The notes under the pieces: model-generated
Seen by the model: the letters and a program-made list of their open reading frames with translations, nothing else
Told to the model about the DNA's origin: nothing
Databases searched by the model: none
Translations under genes and position numbers: made by a program
Assembly: GCA_002722295.1 (NCBI GenBank)
Contig: PBLF01000032.1
Coordinates: 1-64,000, forward strand
Reading direction: 5' to 3'
From: Stappia sp.
GTDB lineage: Bacteria; Pseudomonadota; Alphaproteobacteria; Rhizobiales; Stappiaceae
DNA: 64,000 nt
Shown: positions 1 through 8,585 of the stretch, in pieces
How the letters are laid out: the number at the start of each line of letters is the position of its first letter
Numbering within the stretch: position 1 is the stretch's first letter

Positions 1-47
1 AGGAGGAGATCGACCCCATTCTCAGCATTACCACGAAAGCCGCCTGA
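1..47 (+). CDS. C-terminal tail of an unidentified gene (5' truncated by window edge)
   Basis: An open frame runs from the window edge to TGA at 45-47 and reads ...EEIDPILSITTKAA. An AGGAGG-like string at the very start lies inside this frame. The fragment is too short to assign a family. It is called a gene end only because the next 390 bp are non-coding and precede a divergent-looking regulatory region. The call is inference. Confidence 0.35.
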   Translation, partial: EEIDPILSITTKAA

Positions 48-440
48 TCATGACCTCAGGCCATCCGGGAATTTACACCACCTTGACGGACACGACCCCC
101 ATCACGCCTGGATGACGACCGCTCCTGCTTACACGACGGGACGCGCGAGATACCCATGCGTGGGCTGAGTGGTGTCGGTCTCAACCTTTCTCCAATCGGC
201 AGATGACCGGTCGCGCGTCGATGACCCCGAGACCCGGACGGTGGCTCAGTTCCGGTCCAATGAGGCCAAGCAACGGCGGCGGACCTCGACACGCCTCCAC
301 GACGGCGAACATCCCGCCGGCAGAACGGCTTCTTGCGGTTGCACACTGGCACTCATGAAGGATACTCATGAGTGAACCAACTGGCACCATGCTCGCCCCT
401 GTCTGTCGACAGGATGGCAGGCTTCGACCCGAGAGCGTCC
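48..440. other. Non-coding leader region upstream of the LysR gene
   Basis: About 390 bp with no credible gene; the open frames here are short and have no family resemblance. The only structure seen is the TCATGA-N7-TCATGA element at 353-371, about 70 bp before the LysR start. The region presumably holds the promoter of the regulator. Confidence 0.5.
353..371. promoter_or_regulatory. Candidate LysR-type operator, copy 1 (TCATGA-N7-TCATGA)
   Basis: Two palindromic hexamers TCATGA at 353-358 and 366-371 are 13 bp apart. Together they give a dyad ATGA-N7-TCAT containing the T-N11-A core (T356, A368) typical of LysR boxes. The right hexamer lies in a perfect 10-bp palindrome, ACTCATGAGT (364-373). 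The same arrangement and spacing recur at 1340-1358, before the operon that follows the regulator. Both sites are read directly; binding is inferred. Confidence 0.55.
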
Positions 441-1337
441 ATGCTTCGCGAAAACATCAGCGATCTCATCGCGCTTGCCGCGGTCGCCGAGGAGCGCAGC
501 TTCACGCGCGCCGCCGCGCGACTGAACATTTCCCAGTCCGCCCTCAGCCACACCATCAAGGCGCTTGAGACCCGGCTTGGCCTTCGTCTCCTCACCCGAA
601 CCACACGATCGGTCGCCCCCACGATCGAGGGCGAGGATCTCCTGGCAACACTCACCCCCTGCTTCGAGCAGATCGAGGCCCGGCTTCAGGCCCTCAACGA
701 TGCGCGCGATCACCCGACTGGTACCGTGCGCATCGTGGCAACCGAATATGCGATCGAAAGCCTTCTCTGGCCCAAGCTTTCCCCCGCCCTGAAAGAGCAT
801 CCGTCGGTCAACGTCGAGTTTCTGATGGACTACGGCTTCACCGACCTTGCCGACGCACAGTGCGACGCGGGCGTTCGATACGGCGAGCAGGTGAGCGACG
901 GGATGATCTCCATGCGCATCGGACCGGACGAGCGAATGGTCTGTATCGGCGCACCGGACTATTTCGCCGACGCCGGCGTGCCGCTCACCCCGCAGGAGCT
1001 CTCGGATCACCAGTGCATCAATCTGCGCCTGTCCACGCACGGTGCGCTCTATGCGTGGGAATTCGAAGACAGCGACGGCAACGAAATCAGGGTGAAGGTA
1101 CGTGGGCAGACCTGTTTCAACACGATCAACCCGGTGCTCCGGGCCGCGATCGACGGGCACGGGCTGGCGCTTGTTCCGGAACGCCTCGCGATTCCGGCAC
1201 TCGAGACTGGAACCCTCACAACCTGCCTCGAGGAATACTCGCCCTACTTTCCGGGTTTTCATCTGTTCTATCCGAGCCGCCAGCGCCCCTCCTCCGCATT
1301 CCAGGTGGTGCTGGACGCCCTTCGCGAGAAGGCCTGA
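441..1337 (+). CDS. LysR-family transcriptional regulator
   Basis: 298 aa. The N-terminal winged helix-turn-helix (about residues 5-60) has the family pattern: SFTRAAARLNISQSALSHTI is followed by a linker helix and a periplasmic-binding-protein-like effector domain (about 90-290). The ATG at 441 is preferred over an upstream in-frame GTG at 372 because MLRENISDL matches the usual family N-terminus. The gene precedes a same-strand operon (1445-3301), and both promoters carry the same TCATGA-N7-TCATGA element. That suggests autoregulation and control of the operon. The effector is unknown; the operon content hints at a quinone or electrophile stress signal. Confidence 0.9.
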   Translation: MLRENISDLIALAAVAEERSFTRAAARLNISQSALSHTIKALETRLGLRLLTRTTRSVAPTIEGEDLLATLTPCFEQIEARLQALNDARDHPTGTVRIVATEYAIESLLWPKLSPALKEHPSVNVEFLMDYGFTDLADAQCDAGVRYGEQVSDGMISMRIGPDERMVCIGAPDYFADAGVPLTPQELSDHQCINLRLSTHGALYAWEFEDSDGNEIRVKVRGQTCFNTINPVLRAAIDGHGLALVPERLAIPALETGTLTTCLEEYSPYFPGFHLFYPSRQRPSSAFQVVLDALREKA

Positions 1338-1339
1338 AC

Positions 1340-1358
1340 TCATGAAACGCGATCATGA
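1340..1358. promoter_or_regulatory. Candidate LysR-type operator, copy 2 (TCATGA-N7-TCATGA)
   Basis: TCATGA at 1340-1345 and 1353-1358, again 13 bp apart, gives ATGA-N7-TCAT with T1343 and A1355 as the T-N11-A core. It lies in the gap between the LysR stop and the carboxymuconolactone-decarboxylase-family gene, 87 bp before that start. It matches the site at 353-371 in both half-sites and spacing. Confidence 0.55.
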
Positions 1359-1444
1359 ATGGGGTGAGGAGAGAAGATATTAAGTGCAGGCGGAGACGCA
1401 CCACATTGAACGGGCAGCAATCACGTTCGAGGAGGCATCTCCCC

Positions 1445-2206
1445 ATGAAGACCCGCATCGCCGCAGCCGCCCTGTTTCTCGTAAGCACCGCCGCCGGGGC
1501 ACAGGATGTGACGCGCACACTCCCCGAAAGCGTCGGGAAGGTCGCGCCGGCACTTGAGGCCTATTCGAAGAACGCCCTGTTCGGATCGGTCTGGGACGAC
1601 GAAGCCCTTTCGGTTCGCGACCGTGCGCTCGTGACTTTCGCTGCGCTCATGACGCGCCGTGAAAGCGATGCCCTTGGTGAACATGCCGCCCTGGCGCTTG
1701 ATGCAGGAGTGACGCCTGCCGAGCTCTCGGAAACGGTCACACACCTTGCCTTCTACACAGGCTGGGGCAACGCGACGGCCGCGAGCGAAGCCGTGGCTCC
1801 GGTTTTCGAGGCTCGCGGCATCACCCTGCAGGACCTGCCGGGCGCCGAGCCCGAGCTGCTTCCACTGGACGAGGCAGCCGAGGCCGCTCGCGAGGAATTC
1901 GTAAGCGGCACCTATGGCGATGTCAGCAAGGGTGTCGTGGACAACACTCGTGAGTTGCTGTTCCGCGACCTCTGGCTGCGACCGGACCTCGCGCCCCGCG
2001 ATCGCAGTCTGGTTACAGTGGCCGCCCTCATCGCCGCCGGTCAGCCGGAACAGATGACCTTCCACCTCGGCAGGGCCATGGACAACGGCCTGACGCAGGA
2101 AGAAGCCGGGGCGATGCTTTCACACCTTGCCTTCTATGCGGGCTGGCCCAAGGTCTTCTCTGCGCTTCCGGTGGCAAAAGACGTGTTCGAAAGCCGCAAG
2201 AAGTAG
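1445..2206 (+). CDS. Secreted tandem carboxymuconolactone decarboxylase (CMD)-family protein
   Basis: 253 aa. Residues 1-20 form a signal peptide ending near AGA-QD. Two CMD/AhpD-fold repeats follow (about 35-125 and 150-250), each with the pattern RDRxLVTxAAL...HLAFYxGW. There is no cysteine in the protein, so the CxxC peroxidase chemistry of AhpD is excluded. The fold is recognised but the substrate is not. The start is fixed by a GAGGAGG Shine-Dalgarno sequence about 8 bp upstream. It is the first gene of an operon with an NAD(P)-binding protein and a cupin, a combination often found next to LysR regulators. Confidence 0.85.
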   Translation: MKTRIAAAALFLVSTAAGAQDVTRTLPESVGKVAPALEAYSKNALFGSVWDDEALSVRDRALVTFAALMTRRESDALGEHAALALDAGVTPAELSETVTHLAFYTGWGNATAASEAVAPVFEARGITLQDLPGAEPELLPLDEAAEAAREEFVSGTYGDVSKGVVDNTRELLFRDLWLRPDLAPRDRSLVTVAALIAAGQPEQMTFHLGRAMDNGLTQEEAGAMLSHLAFYAGWPKVFSALPVAKDVFESRKK

Positions 2207-2248
2207 GCACGGTCGCCACATGCCGGCACAGACAGGGAGAGCCGCAAA

Positions 2249-2884
2249 TTGAAGATCGGAATCCTGGGCTCGGGCCTGATGGGAAGTGCGATCGGGCGAC
2301 ACTGGGCCCGCTGCGGACATGATGTGACGTTTTCGTATTCACGTGATCCGAACAAGCTCGAGCGGCTGGCGCGCGAATGCGGCGGCGCGAGCGGCACCGT
2401 CGCCGACGCGGTCGTCCAAGCCGACGTCCTGCTTCTCGCCGTGCATTGGTCCCGCGTCGAGGACGTGTTGAGGCAGGCAGGTGACCTGGAGGGCAAAGTG
2501 GTGCTCAACTGCTGCGTCCCCCTCGACCCGACCGACACCAACCTCGTTCTGGGGCCGACGACGTCAGGCGCGGAGAATCTGGCGCGGATGCGCCCGGGCG
2601 CACGCTGGGTGTCCTGCTTCAACACCACCCCTTCCGAGTCCTTTGCTCCGGTCTTTGCCCGGCGCGAAACGACACCACGCCCGCAGGTTCTCGTCTGCTC
2701 GGATGACAAAGAAGCCCAAGACGTTGCCGAAAGCCTCATCACGGATCTCGGCTTCGAACCTCTCGCGGCCGGCCCGCTGCGCACGGCGCGCTTCATTGAG
2801 CCGTTTGCAATGGTCACGGCGGAACTTGCCTACGACCAGCCGGGCGGCCCCGCCCTTACCTACCGCTTCGAAAAACTGCGCTGA
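2249..2884 (+). CDS. NADPH-dependent F420-reductase-like Rossmann oxidoreductase
   Basis: 211 aa, TTG start preceded by AGGGAGAG. The N-terminus KIGILGSGLMGSAIGRHWA carries the GxGxxGxxxG dinucleotide-binding loop. The fold resembles the F420-dependent NADP reductase/pyrroline-carboxylate-reductase N-domain group, with a short C-terminal part and no second catalytic domain. Such proteins in non-methanogens are of unknown substrate and are unlikely to use F420. It lies 42 bp after the CMD gene and 21 bp before the cupin gene, in one transcription unit. Confidence 0.8.
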   Translation: MKIGILGSGLMGSAIGRHWARCGHDVTFSYSRDPNKLERLARECGGASGTVADAVVQADVLLLAVHWSRVEDVLRQAGDLEGKVVLNCCVPLDPTDTNLVLGPTTSGAENLARMRPGARWVSCFNTTPSESFAPVFARRETTPRPQVLVCSDDKEAQDVAESLITDLGFEPLAAGPLRTARFIEPFAMVTAELAYDQPGGPALTYRFEKLR

Positions 2885-2905
2885 CCGCGCAGGGAAAGGA
2901 CTGTC

Positions 2906-3301
2906 ATGAAGATCATTCGCTCCGGTTCAAACCCCTCCGCTCCCGGTCCGCAGGACTGGTTCACCGGCACCGTTCGCATCGACCCGCTGTTTGCGGCCGA
3001 GGAGCCCGGTCGCACGAGTGGCGCCCATGTGACCTTCGAGCCCGGTGCCCGTACCGCCTGGCACACGCATCCCGCTGGCCAGACCCTGATCGTGACCTTC
3101 GGGAGCGGTCGCGTTCAGCGCGAAGGCGGTCCTGTCGAGGAAATTTCCGCCGGTGACGTCGTGTGGTTCCCCGCCGGAGAGAAACACTGGCACGGAGCGG
3201 CGCCCGATACCGCCATGAGCCACATCGCGATTCAGGAAAGCATCGACGGTTCCGCGGTCACGTGGATGGAGAAGGTTTCCGACACCGACTACATGGGCTA
3301 G
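2906..3301 (+). CDS. Cupin-domain protein
   Basis: 131 aa, single cupin barrel. Metal ligands are visible in WHTHPAGQ (motif 1) and in [17 protein letters not shown] (motif 2, second His pair). It resembles the small (R)-mandelonitrile-lyase-like/quercetinase-like cupins common in LysR-CMD operons. It is the last gene of the operon, followed about 30 bp later by a strong hairpin. The reaction is not known; inference from context is oxidative or quinone detoxification. Confidence 0.85.
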   Translation: MKIIRSGSNPSAPGPQDWFTGTVRIDPLFAAEEPGRTSGAHVTFEPGARTAWHTHPAGQTLIVTFGSGRVQREGGPVEEISAGDVVWFPAGEKHWHGAAPDTAMSHIAIQESIDGSAVTWMEKVSDTDYMG

Positions 3302-3330
3302 CCGAAAAGCGGTTGTTTTCCATATGGTAG

Positions 3331-3367
3331 CACAGGCGGCCGCCGGATGATCCGGCGGCCGCCTGTG
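3331..3367 (+). terminator. Near-perfect GC palindrome after the cupin gene, likely terminator
   Basis: Arms CACAGGCGGCCGCCGGAT (3331-3348) and ATCCGGCGGCCGCCTGTG (3350-3367) are perfectly complementary around one central base. The practical loop is about 5 nt. No T-run follows, so it may act as a strong pause or Rho-assisted terminator or 3' end stabiliser. The rest of 3368-3512 shows no gene. Confidence 0.6.
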
Positions 3368-3512
3368 GCGTATGCCGGAGCAGACTCTCCGGCGCGCCGG
3401 GCTTCAAGCCGCCGGCCTGCACGATGGTACTCCCGTCGCGCGCCAGACGACCCGCCTTCGCCGCGCCCGCGGCTAAATTCGTTCAGACTGACATGACAGA
3501 GGGAACAGCCTG

Positions 3513-3971
3513 ATGATCCGCTACCTTCACACCATGATCCGCGTCACCGACCCGGATGCGACCGTCAAGTTCTTCGAACTTCTGGGCCTCAAAGAAACCC
3601 GTCGCATGAACAGCGAGGCGGGACGCTTCACGCTCATCTTCCTTGCGACCCCCGAGGACATTTCCGAGCCGGGACAGCGTGCCCGTGCGGAGATCGAACT
3701 CACCTATAACTGGCCGCCGGAAGACGGCAGCGCGCCCGAGACCTACACGGGCGGGCGCAACTTCGGCCATCTCGCCTATCACGTGGACAACATTTACGAG
3801 ACGTGCCAGCGCATGATGGACGCAGGAGTGACCATCAACCGTCCGCCGCGCGACGGTCACATGGCCTTCATCAAGACGCCGGACGGCATCTCCATCGAGC
3901 TCCTGCAGGCGGGCGAACGCCTTGAGCCGGCCGAGCCCTGGGCCTCCATGGCCAACACGGGTTCCTGGTAA
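3513..3971 (+). CDS. gloA: Lactoylglutathione lyase (glyoxalase I)
   Basis: 152 aa, single VOC-fold domain pair of the GloA type. It converts the methylglyoxal-glutathione hemithioacetal into S-lactoylglutathione in the cytoplasm. Metal ligands and context are visible: LHTMIRVTD at the N-terminus (His), the IELTYNW strand (Glu), FGHLAYHVDN (His) and DGISIELLQ at the end (Glu). The fragment LLGLKETRRMN matches the family. It has an AGAGGGAACAG leader and is a monocistronic gene closed by the hairpin at 4011-4046. Confidence 0.93.
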   Translation: MIRYLHTMIRVTDPDATVKFFELLGLKETRRMNSEAGRFTLIFLATPEDISEPGQRARAEIELTYNWPPEDGSAPETYTGGRNFGHLAYHVDNIYETCQRMMDAGVTINRPPRDGHMAFIKTPDGISIELLQAGERLEPAEPWASMANTGSW

Positions 3972-4010
3972 GACAGCCTGCCTGCCCGGAAAGAGCCGGG
4001 CATGAACTCG

Positions 4011-4046
4011 GGACGGTGTGCGGGTGTTGCCGCACACCGTCCTTTT
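4011..4046 (+). terminator. Rho-independent terminator of gloA
   Basis: Stem GGACGGTGTGCGG (4011-4023) pairs over 13 bp with CCGCACACCGTCC (4030-4042) across a 6-nt loop and is followed by TTTT. This is a canonical intrinsic terminator. Confidence 0.85.
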
Positions 4047-4182
4047 CATGTCCCTCAAGCCTTCTGTGGGAGATTTTCGGATCGGGCCGGACAAGCGCCG
4101 TCGCGCGTGGCATTGTCCTGACAAAAGAAATTCGGGCGGGATGCAGCCATGCCCGAAGATGCGCAGCAAGGGACACCGCTTC

Positions 4183-5409
4183 ATGAAGGTGATCGTGATC
4201 GGCGCCGGCGTCGTCGGCATGACGAGCGCCTGGTACCTGACGGCACTCGGCCACGAGGTGGTCGTTGTCGAGCGCAACTCCGGTCCGGCGCTTGAGACGA
4301 GTTTCGGAAATGCCGGCGGCGTATGTCCGGGCTTTGCAGGGCCGTGGGCCGCCCCCGGGATGCCGTTCAAGGCGCTGAAGTGGATGTTCGCCGAAGCCGC
4401 GCCACTCAAGATCAGGCCGAGCCTTGACGTCGCCCAGTGGCGCTGGCTCGCCCGCTTCCTCTCCAATTGCACCGCCAGCCGTTTTGCCGCGAACAAGGCG
4501 CGGATGCAGGCCATGGCCCACTACAGCAAGCAAAGCCTTGTCGACCTTCGCAAGCAGACCGGCATCGCCTATGACGACATGGCGCGCGGCGTGCTCCAGA
4601 TCTTCGCAACGGAAGAGGAACTGAGGGGTGGAGAGCGATCGGCCGCCGTTCTGGCGGATCTTGGCATAGAGCACCGTCTCGTGGACCGTGCCGGGATGGA
4701 AACGATCGAGCCCGCGCTGGCGCGAACCTCTGCCTCCCTTGCCGGCGGCCTGCATCTTCCCGGCGACGAGACGGGCGACAGCAAGCTTTTCTGCGAACGC
4801 CTGCTGGAGCTTCTGCAACCGCTCGGCTGCCGTTTTATGTTCGATACGACGGCAACAAGCCTCGACGTTTCCGGCGGGCGGATCGAAGGTGTTGCCACGA
4901 AGAACGGCCCCGTTACCGGTGACGCCTATGTGGTTGCCTGCGGCCCCTTCGCCGTGCAGTTGCTCAAGACTGCCGGCCTGTCCCTGCCGGTCTATCCGGT
5001 GAAGGGTTACTCGATCACCTGCGACATCGCTTCCGGCGACGGAGCACCGGTCTCCTCCGTGATGGATGAGCACTCCAAAGTGATGATCACGCGGCTTGGA
5101 TCAAGACTGAGGGCCGCAGGGGTCGCGGAGCTCGCAGGTTTCGACCCAACGCTCAGGCCAAGTGCGCTAAAAGGACTGATCGACAGGGTCCGCAGCCTCT
5201 TTCCCGAGGCGGCGGACTACACGACCGCCAGCGCGTGGTGCGGCTTCCGTCCCATGACGGCGAACGGTCCCGCCATTGTCGGGCGGTCAAGGATCGCCAA
5301 TCTGTACCTCAACGCTGGCCATGGCTCCAATGGCTGGACCCAGGCCTGCGGCACATCGCGCTACCTCGCGGACATCATCTCCGGCCGAACGCCCGATATC
5401 GAATACTGA
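4183..5409 (+). CDS. dadA: D-amino-acid dehydrogenase-like FAD oxidoreductase
   Basis: 408 aa. The N-terminus VIVIGAGVVGMTSAWYL is the FAD-binding GxGxxG fold, followed by the DadA hallmark ETSFGNAGG (about residues 40-50) and a C-terminal WCGFRPMTANGPAIVG segment that closes the FAD site. It is the size of E. coli DadA (about 430 aa). It oxidises D-amino acids to 2-oxo or imino acids. The ATG at 4183 is chosen because the fold begins there. The convergent neighbour is an ornithine-cyclodeaminase/mu-crystallin reductase, which suggests the substrate may be a D-proline or hydroxyproline type; that is inference. Confidence 0.82.
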   Translation: MKVIVIGAGVVGMTSAWYLTALGHEVVVVERNSGPALETSFGNAGGVCPGFAGPWAAPGMPFKALKWMFAEAAPLKIRPSLDVAQWRWLARFLSNCTASRFAANKARMQAMAHYSKQSLVDLRKQTGIAYDDMARGVLQIFATEEELRGGERSAAVLADLGIEHRLVDRAGMETIEPALARTSASLAGGLHLPGDETGDSKLFCERLLELLQPLGCRFMFDTTATSLDVSGGRIEGVATKNGPVTGDAYVVACGPFAVQLLKTAGLSLPVYPVKGYSITCDIASGDGAPVSSVMDEHSKVMITRLGSRLRAAGVAELAGFDPTLRPSALKGLIDRVRSLFPEAADYTTASAWCGFRPMTANGPAIVGRSRIANLYLNAGHGSNGWTQACGTSRYLADIISGRTPDIEY

Positions 5410-5439
5410 CAGCGCGTATCGGCCCCGCGCCGGCCGGGA

Positions 5440-6432
5440 TCAGAAAATCGGCGGAAGCCTGGAGGCGGTTTCGCCTTCGCCGCTGCCAGCGCCGGAAGCG
5501 CTTTCATAGGCGAGGATTGCTCCGGCCAGATCCTCAAGCGCGGCACCCACGGACTTGAACACGGTGATGTCCTTGTCGTCGCGCATGGCGGCGAACCTGC
5601 CACCGGCAAGCTCGAAAAGATCGGCCTCGATGCGGTCCTCGCTCAGGGCACCGGACGAAAGTGCCTGGACGATATCGCCGCCCTCCTTCGTGGCACCCGC
5701 GCGCGTGTCGACGAACACCCGGCCCCGCCGCATGACCTCGTCATCTGTCTCGCGCATGGAGGGCTTGAAAGCCCCGACCAGATCGACGTGACAGCCTTCG
5801 CGCAGCCATTCGCCCTGGATGATCGGTGTCTGGGACAGGGTCGCGCAACTGACGATGTCAGCCTCGCCGACGGCCTTTTCCAGGTCGTCGACCGGGCGGG
5901 CGAGAATGTCCAGGTGCTCAGAGACGTCCTCGGCGACCGCCGCCGCCTTTTCCGGGTCACGCCCCCACACGGAAATGCGCGAAAGCGGCCGGACGGCGGC
6001 ATGGGCGGCGGCGAGGTTCGCCGCCAGACGTCCGGTGCCGACGATCACGAGGTGACGCGCCGAGGGGCGGGCAAGATAGTCGGCGGCAAGTGCCGAGGCG
6101 GCCGCCGTGCGCCGCGCGGTCAGCTCTCCACCGTCGATCATCGCAACCATCTTGCCGGTAACGGCATCCGACAGCAGGTAGGACGCCATGATGGCCGGCA
6201 GGCCACGCCTGCCGTTGCCGGGAACGACCGTGGCAAGCTTGACCCCGATGTAGCGTCCCGGCACCCAGGCCGGCATCAGCAGGAGCGTGCCGTCGTCCTC
6301 CCCCGGAATGGCGAAATCGTGGTGATGGCGCACGGGCATCTCGCAACCGTCGCGAAACATCGCGCGCAGCGCCTCGATCAGCGCCGACCAGTCAAGTGCC
6401 TGGCGCGTCGCGGCTTCATCGAGTTGCAGCAT
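5440..6432 (-). CDS. Ornithine cyclodeaminase / mu-crystallin family protein
   Basis: 330 aa, full length for the family. The Rossmann loop appears in LVIVGTGRLAANLAAAH (about residues 125-141); the N-terminal region includes VGVKLATVVPGN-like KLATVVPGNGRRGLP, and the C-terminal half has KEGGDIVQAL. Family members include ornithine cyclodeaminase, alanine dehydrogenase and delta1-pyrroline/piperideine-2-carboxylate reductases. Its stop is 30 bp from the convergent dadA-like gene. An imine reductase role acting on the product of an amino-acid oxidase is plausible; sequence alone does not decide between family members. Confidence 0.82.
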   Translation of the reverse strand: MLQLDEAATRQALDWSALIEALRAMFRDGCEMPVRHHHDFAIPGEDDGTLLLMPAWVPGRYIGVKLATVVPGNGRRGLPAIMASYLLSDAVTGKMVAMIDGGELTARRTAAASALAADYLARPSARHLVIVGTGRLAANLAAAHAAVRPLSRISVWGRDPEKAAAVAEDVSEHLDILARPVDDLEKAVGEADIVSCATLSQTPIIQGEWLREGCHVDLVGAFKPSMRETDDEVMRRGRVFVDTRAGATKEGGDIVQALSSGALSEDRIEADLFELAGGRFAAMRDDKDITVFKSVGAALEDLAGAILAYESASGAGSGEGETASRLPPIF

Positions 6433-6532
6433 GGGAGTCCTTTCGCGGAAAAGCGGTGGGCATGTGAAGCCCGATCATGGCGGTCCGGAGCGACGATCTC
6501 AAGGCGTGATCGGAACCATCTCCCGCCACGCC

Positions 6533-7132
6533 TTACCCGGCAAGGCTGCGGGCCCCATCCAGAATCAGCCTGGTGGCGATTCTCGCATAGTCCTCACGCG
6601 AGACCGCTCCACCCTCGCGAAACCACAGATAATGCCAGTTGACCATGCCGAAGAGGCTCATGGTCACCGGCATCAGCAGCGGTGATCCGCCCGAAAGCGC
6701 CGGAACCGCCTGGCAAAGCGCGGCGGCGAAATGCTTCACGAGCACGCGCTCGCGCGCCTTCAGCTCTTCCTGCTGGGGCTCGGGCAGGCGCTTCATCTCG
6801 TTGATCTGGATCTTGTGTTCGGCATTGGCGTCGCGATAGGCGTCCAGCAGCGCGTTCACAAACGCCAGAAGCCGCTCCTCGCCATCCGCATGCGTCTCGC
6901 CCGCCTCCTCGACAGACGCGATAAGGTCGTCGAGGTGATCGCGGATGATGTCGAACAGCAGGGCATCCTTGTTGGCGTAATAGTGATAGACGAGCGCCTT
7001 CGAGACACCGCACGCGAGCGCGATCTGGTTCATCGACGCCCGATCGAAACCGTGCTCGGCGAAAAGCTCCGCCGACGCCTTCAGGATCACCTTGCGCTTC
7101 TCGTCGTAATCGTCCGCGCGCGGGCGCGCCAT
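6533..7132 (-). CDS. TetR-family regulator, candidate phenylacetate-pathway repressor (PaaR-like)
   Basis: 199 aa. The N-terminal TetR DNA-binding domain reads ASAELFAEHGFDRASMNQIA...GVSKALVYHYYANKDALL (about residues 16-57). The remainder is an all-helical ligand domain. An ATG at 7132 is used because the TetR domain starts there; a longer in-frame extension runs into paaK and is rejected. The gene is last in the minus-strand order paaG-paaI-paaK-tetR, so it likely autoregulates. A dyad at 9984-10001 between paaG and paaN is the candidate operator. PaaR-type TetR regulators that respond to phenylacetyl-CoA are known. Confidence 0.82.
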   Translation of the reverse strand: MARPRADDYDEKRKVILKASAELFAEHGFDRASMNQIALACGVSKALVYHYYANKDALLFDIIRDHLDDLIASVEEAGETHADGEERLLAFVNALLDAYRDANAEHKIQINEMKRLPEPQQEELKARERVLVKHFAAALCQAVPALSGGSPLLMPVTMSLFGMVNWHYLWFREGGAVSREDYARIATRLILDGARSLAG

Positions 7133-7202
7133 GCCGCTCTCCGTCGTCTCGCGCGGCGGCCCAAGACCGCCGCGCATGTTCCATGCATCCGAAAAGAGGG
7201 GC

Positions 7203-8516
7203 TCAGCCCTCCTTCGGACGATTGTCGATAACCCGTCGTGCCTTGCCCTGGGAGCGTTCCATCGTGTCCGGATCGGCCACGTGGATGCGCGCGCTGACGC
7301 CAATCACATTCTTCAGATGCGCCCTGAGTTCCGCTGCGGCGGACGCGCGATGCGCATCATCGGCGTGGGAGGCCAGCGCTTCGACATGGATGGTCATTTC
7401 GTCCATGCGACCGGTGCGTGTCAATTCCACCTGGTAGTGGGGAGCAAGACCTTCCACGCGGAAAAGCTGCTCCTCGATCTGGGTCGGGAAGACGTTGACG
7501 CCTCGCACGATCATCATGTCGTCGGAACGACCCGTGATCTTCTCCATGCGCCGCATGGACCGCGCCGTGCCCGGCATGAGACGGGTCAGGTCTCGGGTGC
7601 GGTAGCGGATGACCGGCATCGCCTCCTTGGTCAGCGAGGTGAAGACAAGCTCGCCCACCTCGCCGTCGGGCAGGACCTCGCCGGTCTCCGGGTTGATCAC
7701 CTCCGGATAGAAGTGGTCCTCCCAGATGTGCAGCCCGTCCTTGGTCTCCACGCACTCATTCGCCACGCCCGGCCCCATCACCTCCGACAGGCCGTAGATA
7801 TCGACCGCGTTCATGTCGAACGCCTCCTCGATCTCCTCGCGCATGGCATTCGTCCAGGGCTCGGCGCCAAAGACGCCGATCTTGAGCGAGGACTTGCGCG
7901 GATCGAGACCGCGGGAGCGATATTCGTCAAGAATGGCAAGCATGTAGGACGGTGTCACCATGATGACTTCGGGCTTGAAGTCCTCGATGAGGGTCACCTG
8001 GCGCTCTGTCATGCCGCCGGAGATCGGCACCACGGTCATGCCAAGTTCCTCGGCACCGTAGTGAATGCCGAGACCACCGGTGAAAAGGCCGTAGCCATAG
8101 GCCACGTGACAGATCATGCCGGGCCGCGCACCGGCCGCTCTCAGCGAGCGCGCCACCACCTGGGACCAGGTCCTGATGTCATTGCGCGTGTAGCCGACCA
8201 CCGTCGGCTTTCCGGTCGTGCCGGACGAGGCGTGAACGCGCGAAATCTGGTCGCGCGGGACGGCAAACAGCCCGAAGGGGTAGTTGTCGCGCAACGTCTG
8301 CTTGTGGGTGAAGGGAAACTTCGCCAGATCGGCAAGGCTCTTCAGGTCGTCCGGGTGGACACCCGCCTCGTCGAAGCTCTTGCGGTAGTGCGCGACATTC
8401 TCGTAGGCGTGGCGCAGGGACCACTTGAGGCGGTCGAGCTGGAGCGCGGAAATCTCGTCACGCGAGGCAGTCTCGATAGGCTCGAGATCGCCAGGCCTGG
8501 GCGACAGGTCAAGCAT
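7203..8516 (-). CDS. paaK: Phenylacetate-CoA ligase
   Basis: 437 aa, usual PaaK size (about 435). It is an acyl-adenylate-forming enzyme: phenylacetate + ATP + CoA gives phenylacetyl-CoA, the first step of aerobic phenylacetate catabolism. Visible motifs are the P-loop SSGTTGKPTVVGYT (about residues 98-111), VDIYGLSEVMGPGVA (core adenylate site), YRTRDLT, and the C-terminal hinge ITGRSDDMMIVRGVNVFP. It lies 69 bp after paaI and 70 bp before the tetR gene on the same strand. Confidence 0.95.
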   Translation of the reverse strand: MLDLSPRPGDLEPIETASRDEISALQLDRLKWSLRHAYENVAHYRKSFDEAGVHPDDLKSLADLAKFPFTHKQTLRDNYPFGLFAVPRDQISRVHASSGTTGKPTVVGYTRNDIRTWSQVVARSLRAAGARPGMICHVAYGYGLFTGGLGIHYGAEELGMTVVPISGGMTERQVTLIEDFKPEVIMVTPSYMLAILDEYRSRGLDPRKSSLKIGVFGAEPWTNAMREEIEEAFDMNAVDIYGLSEVMGPGVANECVETKDGLHIWEDHFYPEVINPETGEVLPDGEVGELVFTSLTKEAMPVIRYRTRDLTRLMPGTARSMRRMEKITGRSDDMMIVRGVNVFPTQIEEQLFRVEGLAPHYQVELTRTGRMDEMTIHVEALASHADDAHRASAAAELRAHLKNVIGVSARIHVADPDTMERSQGKARRVIDNRPKEG

Positions 8517-8585
8517 GGTTTTCCTCCCGGAATTGTCCTGAATTCTCGTCTGGTGGCGGCCGGTTTCTCCCCACCGGCGGCCTCG

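Noticed and set aside
3331-3367. Inverted repeat as an insertion-sequence end
   Set aside because: No transposase or second copy; simple palindrome after a gene end fits a terminator.
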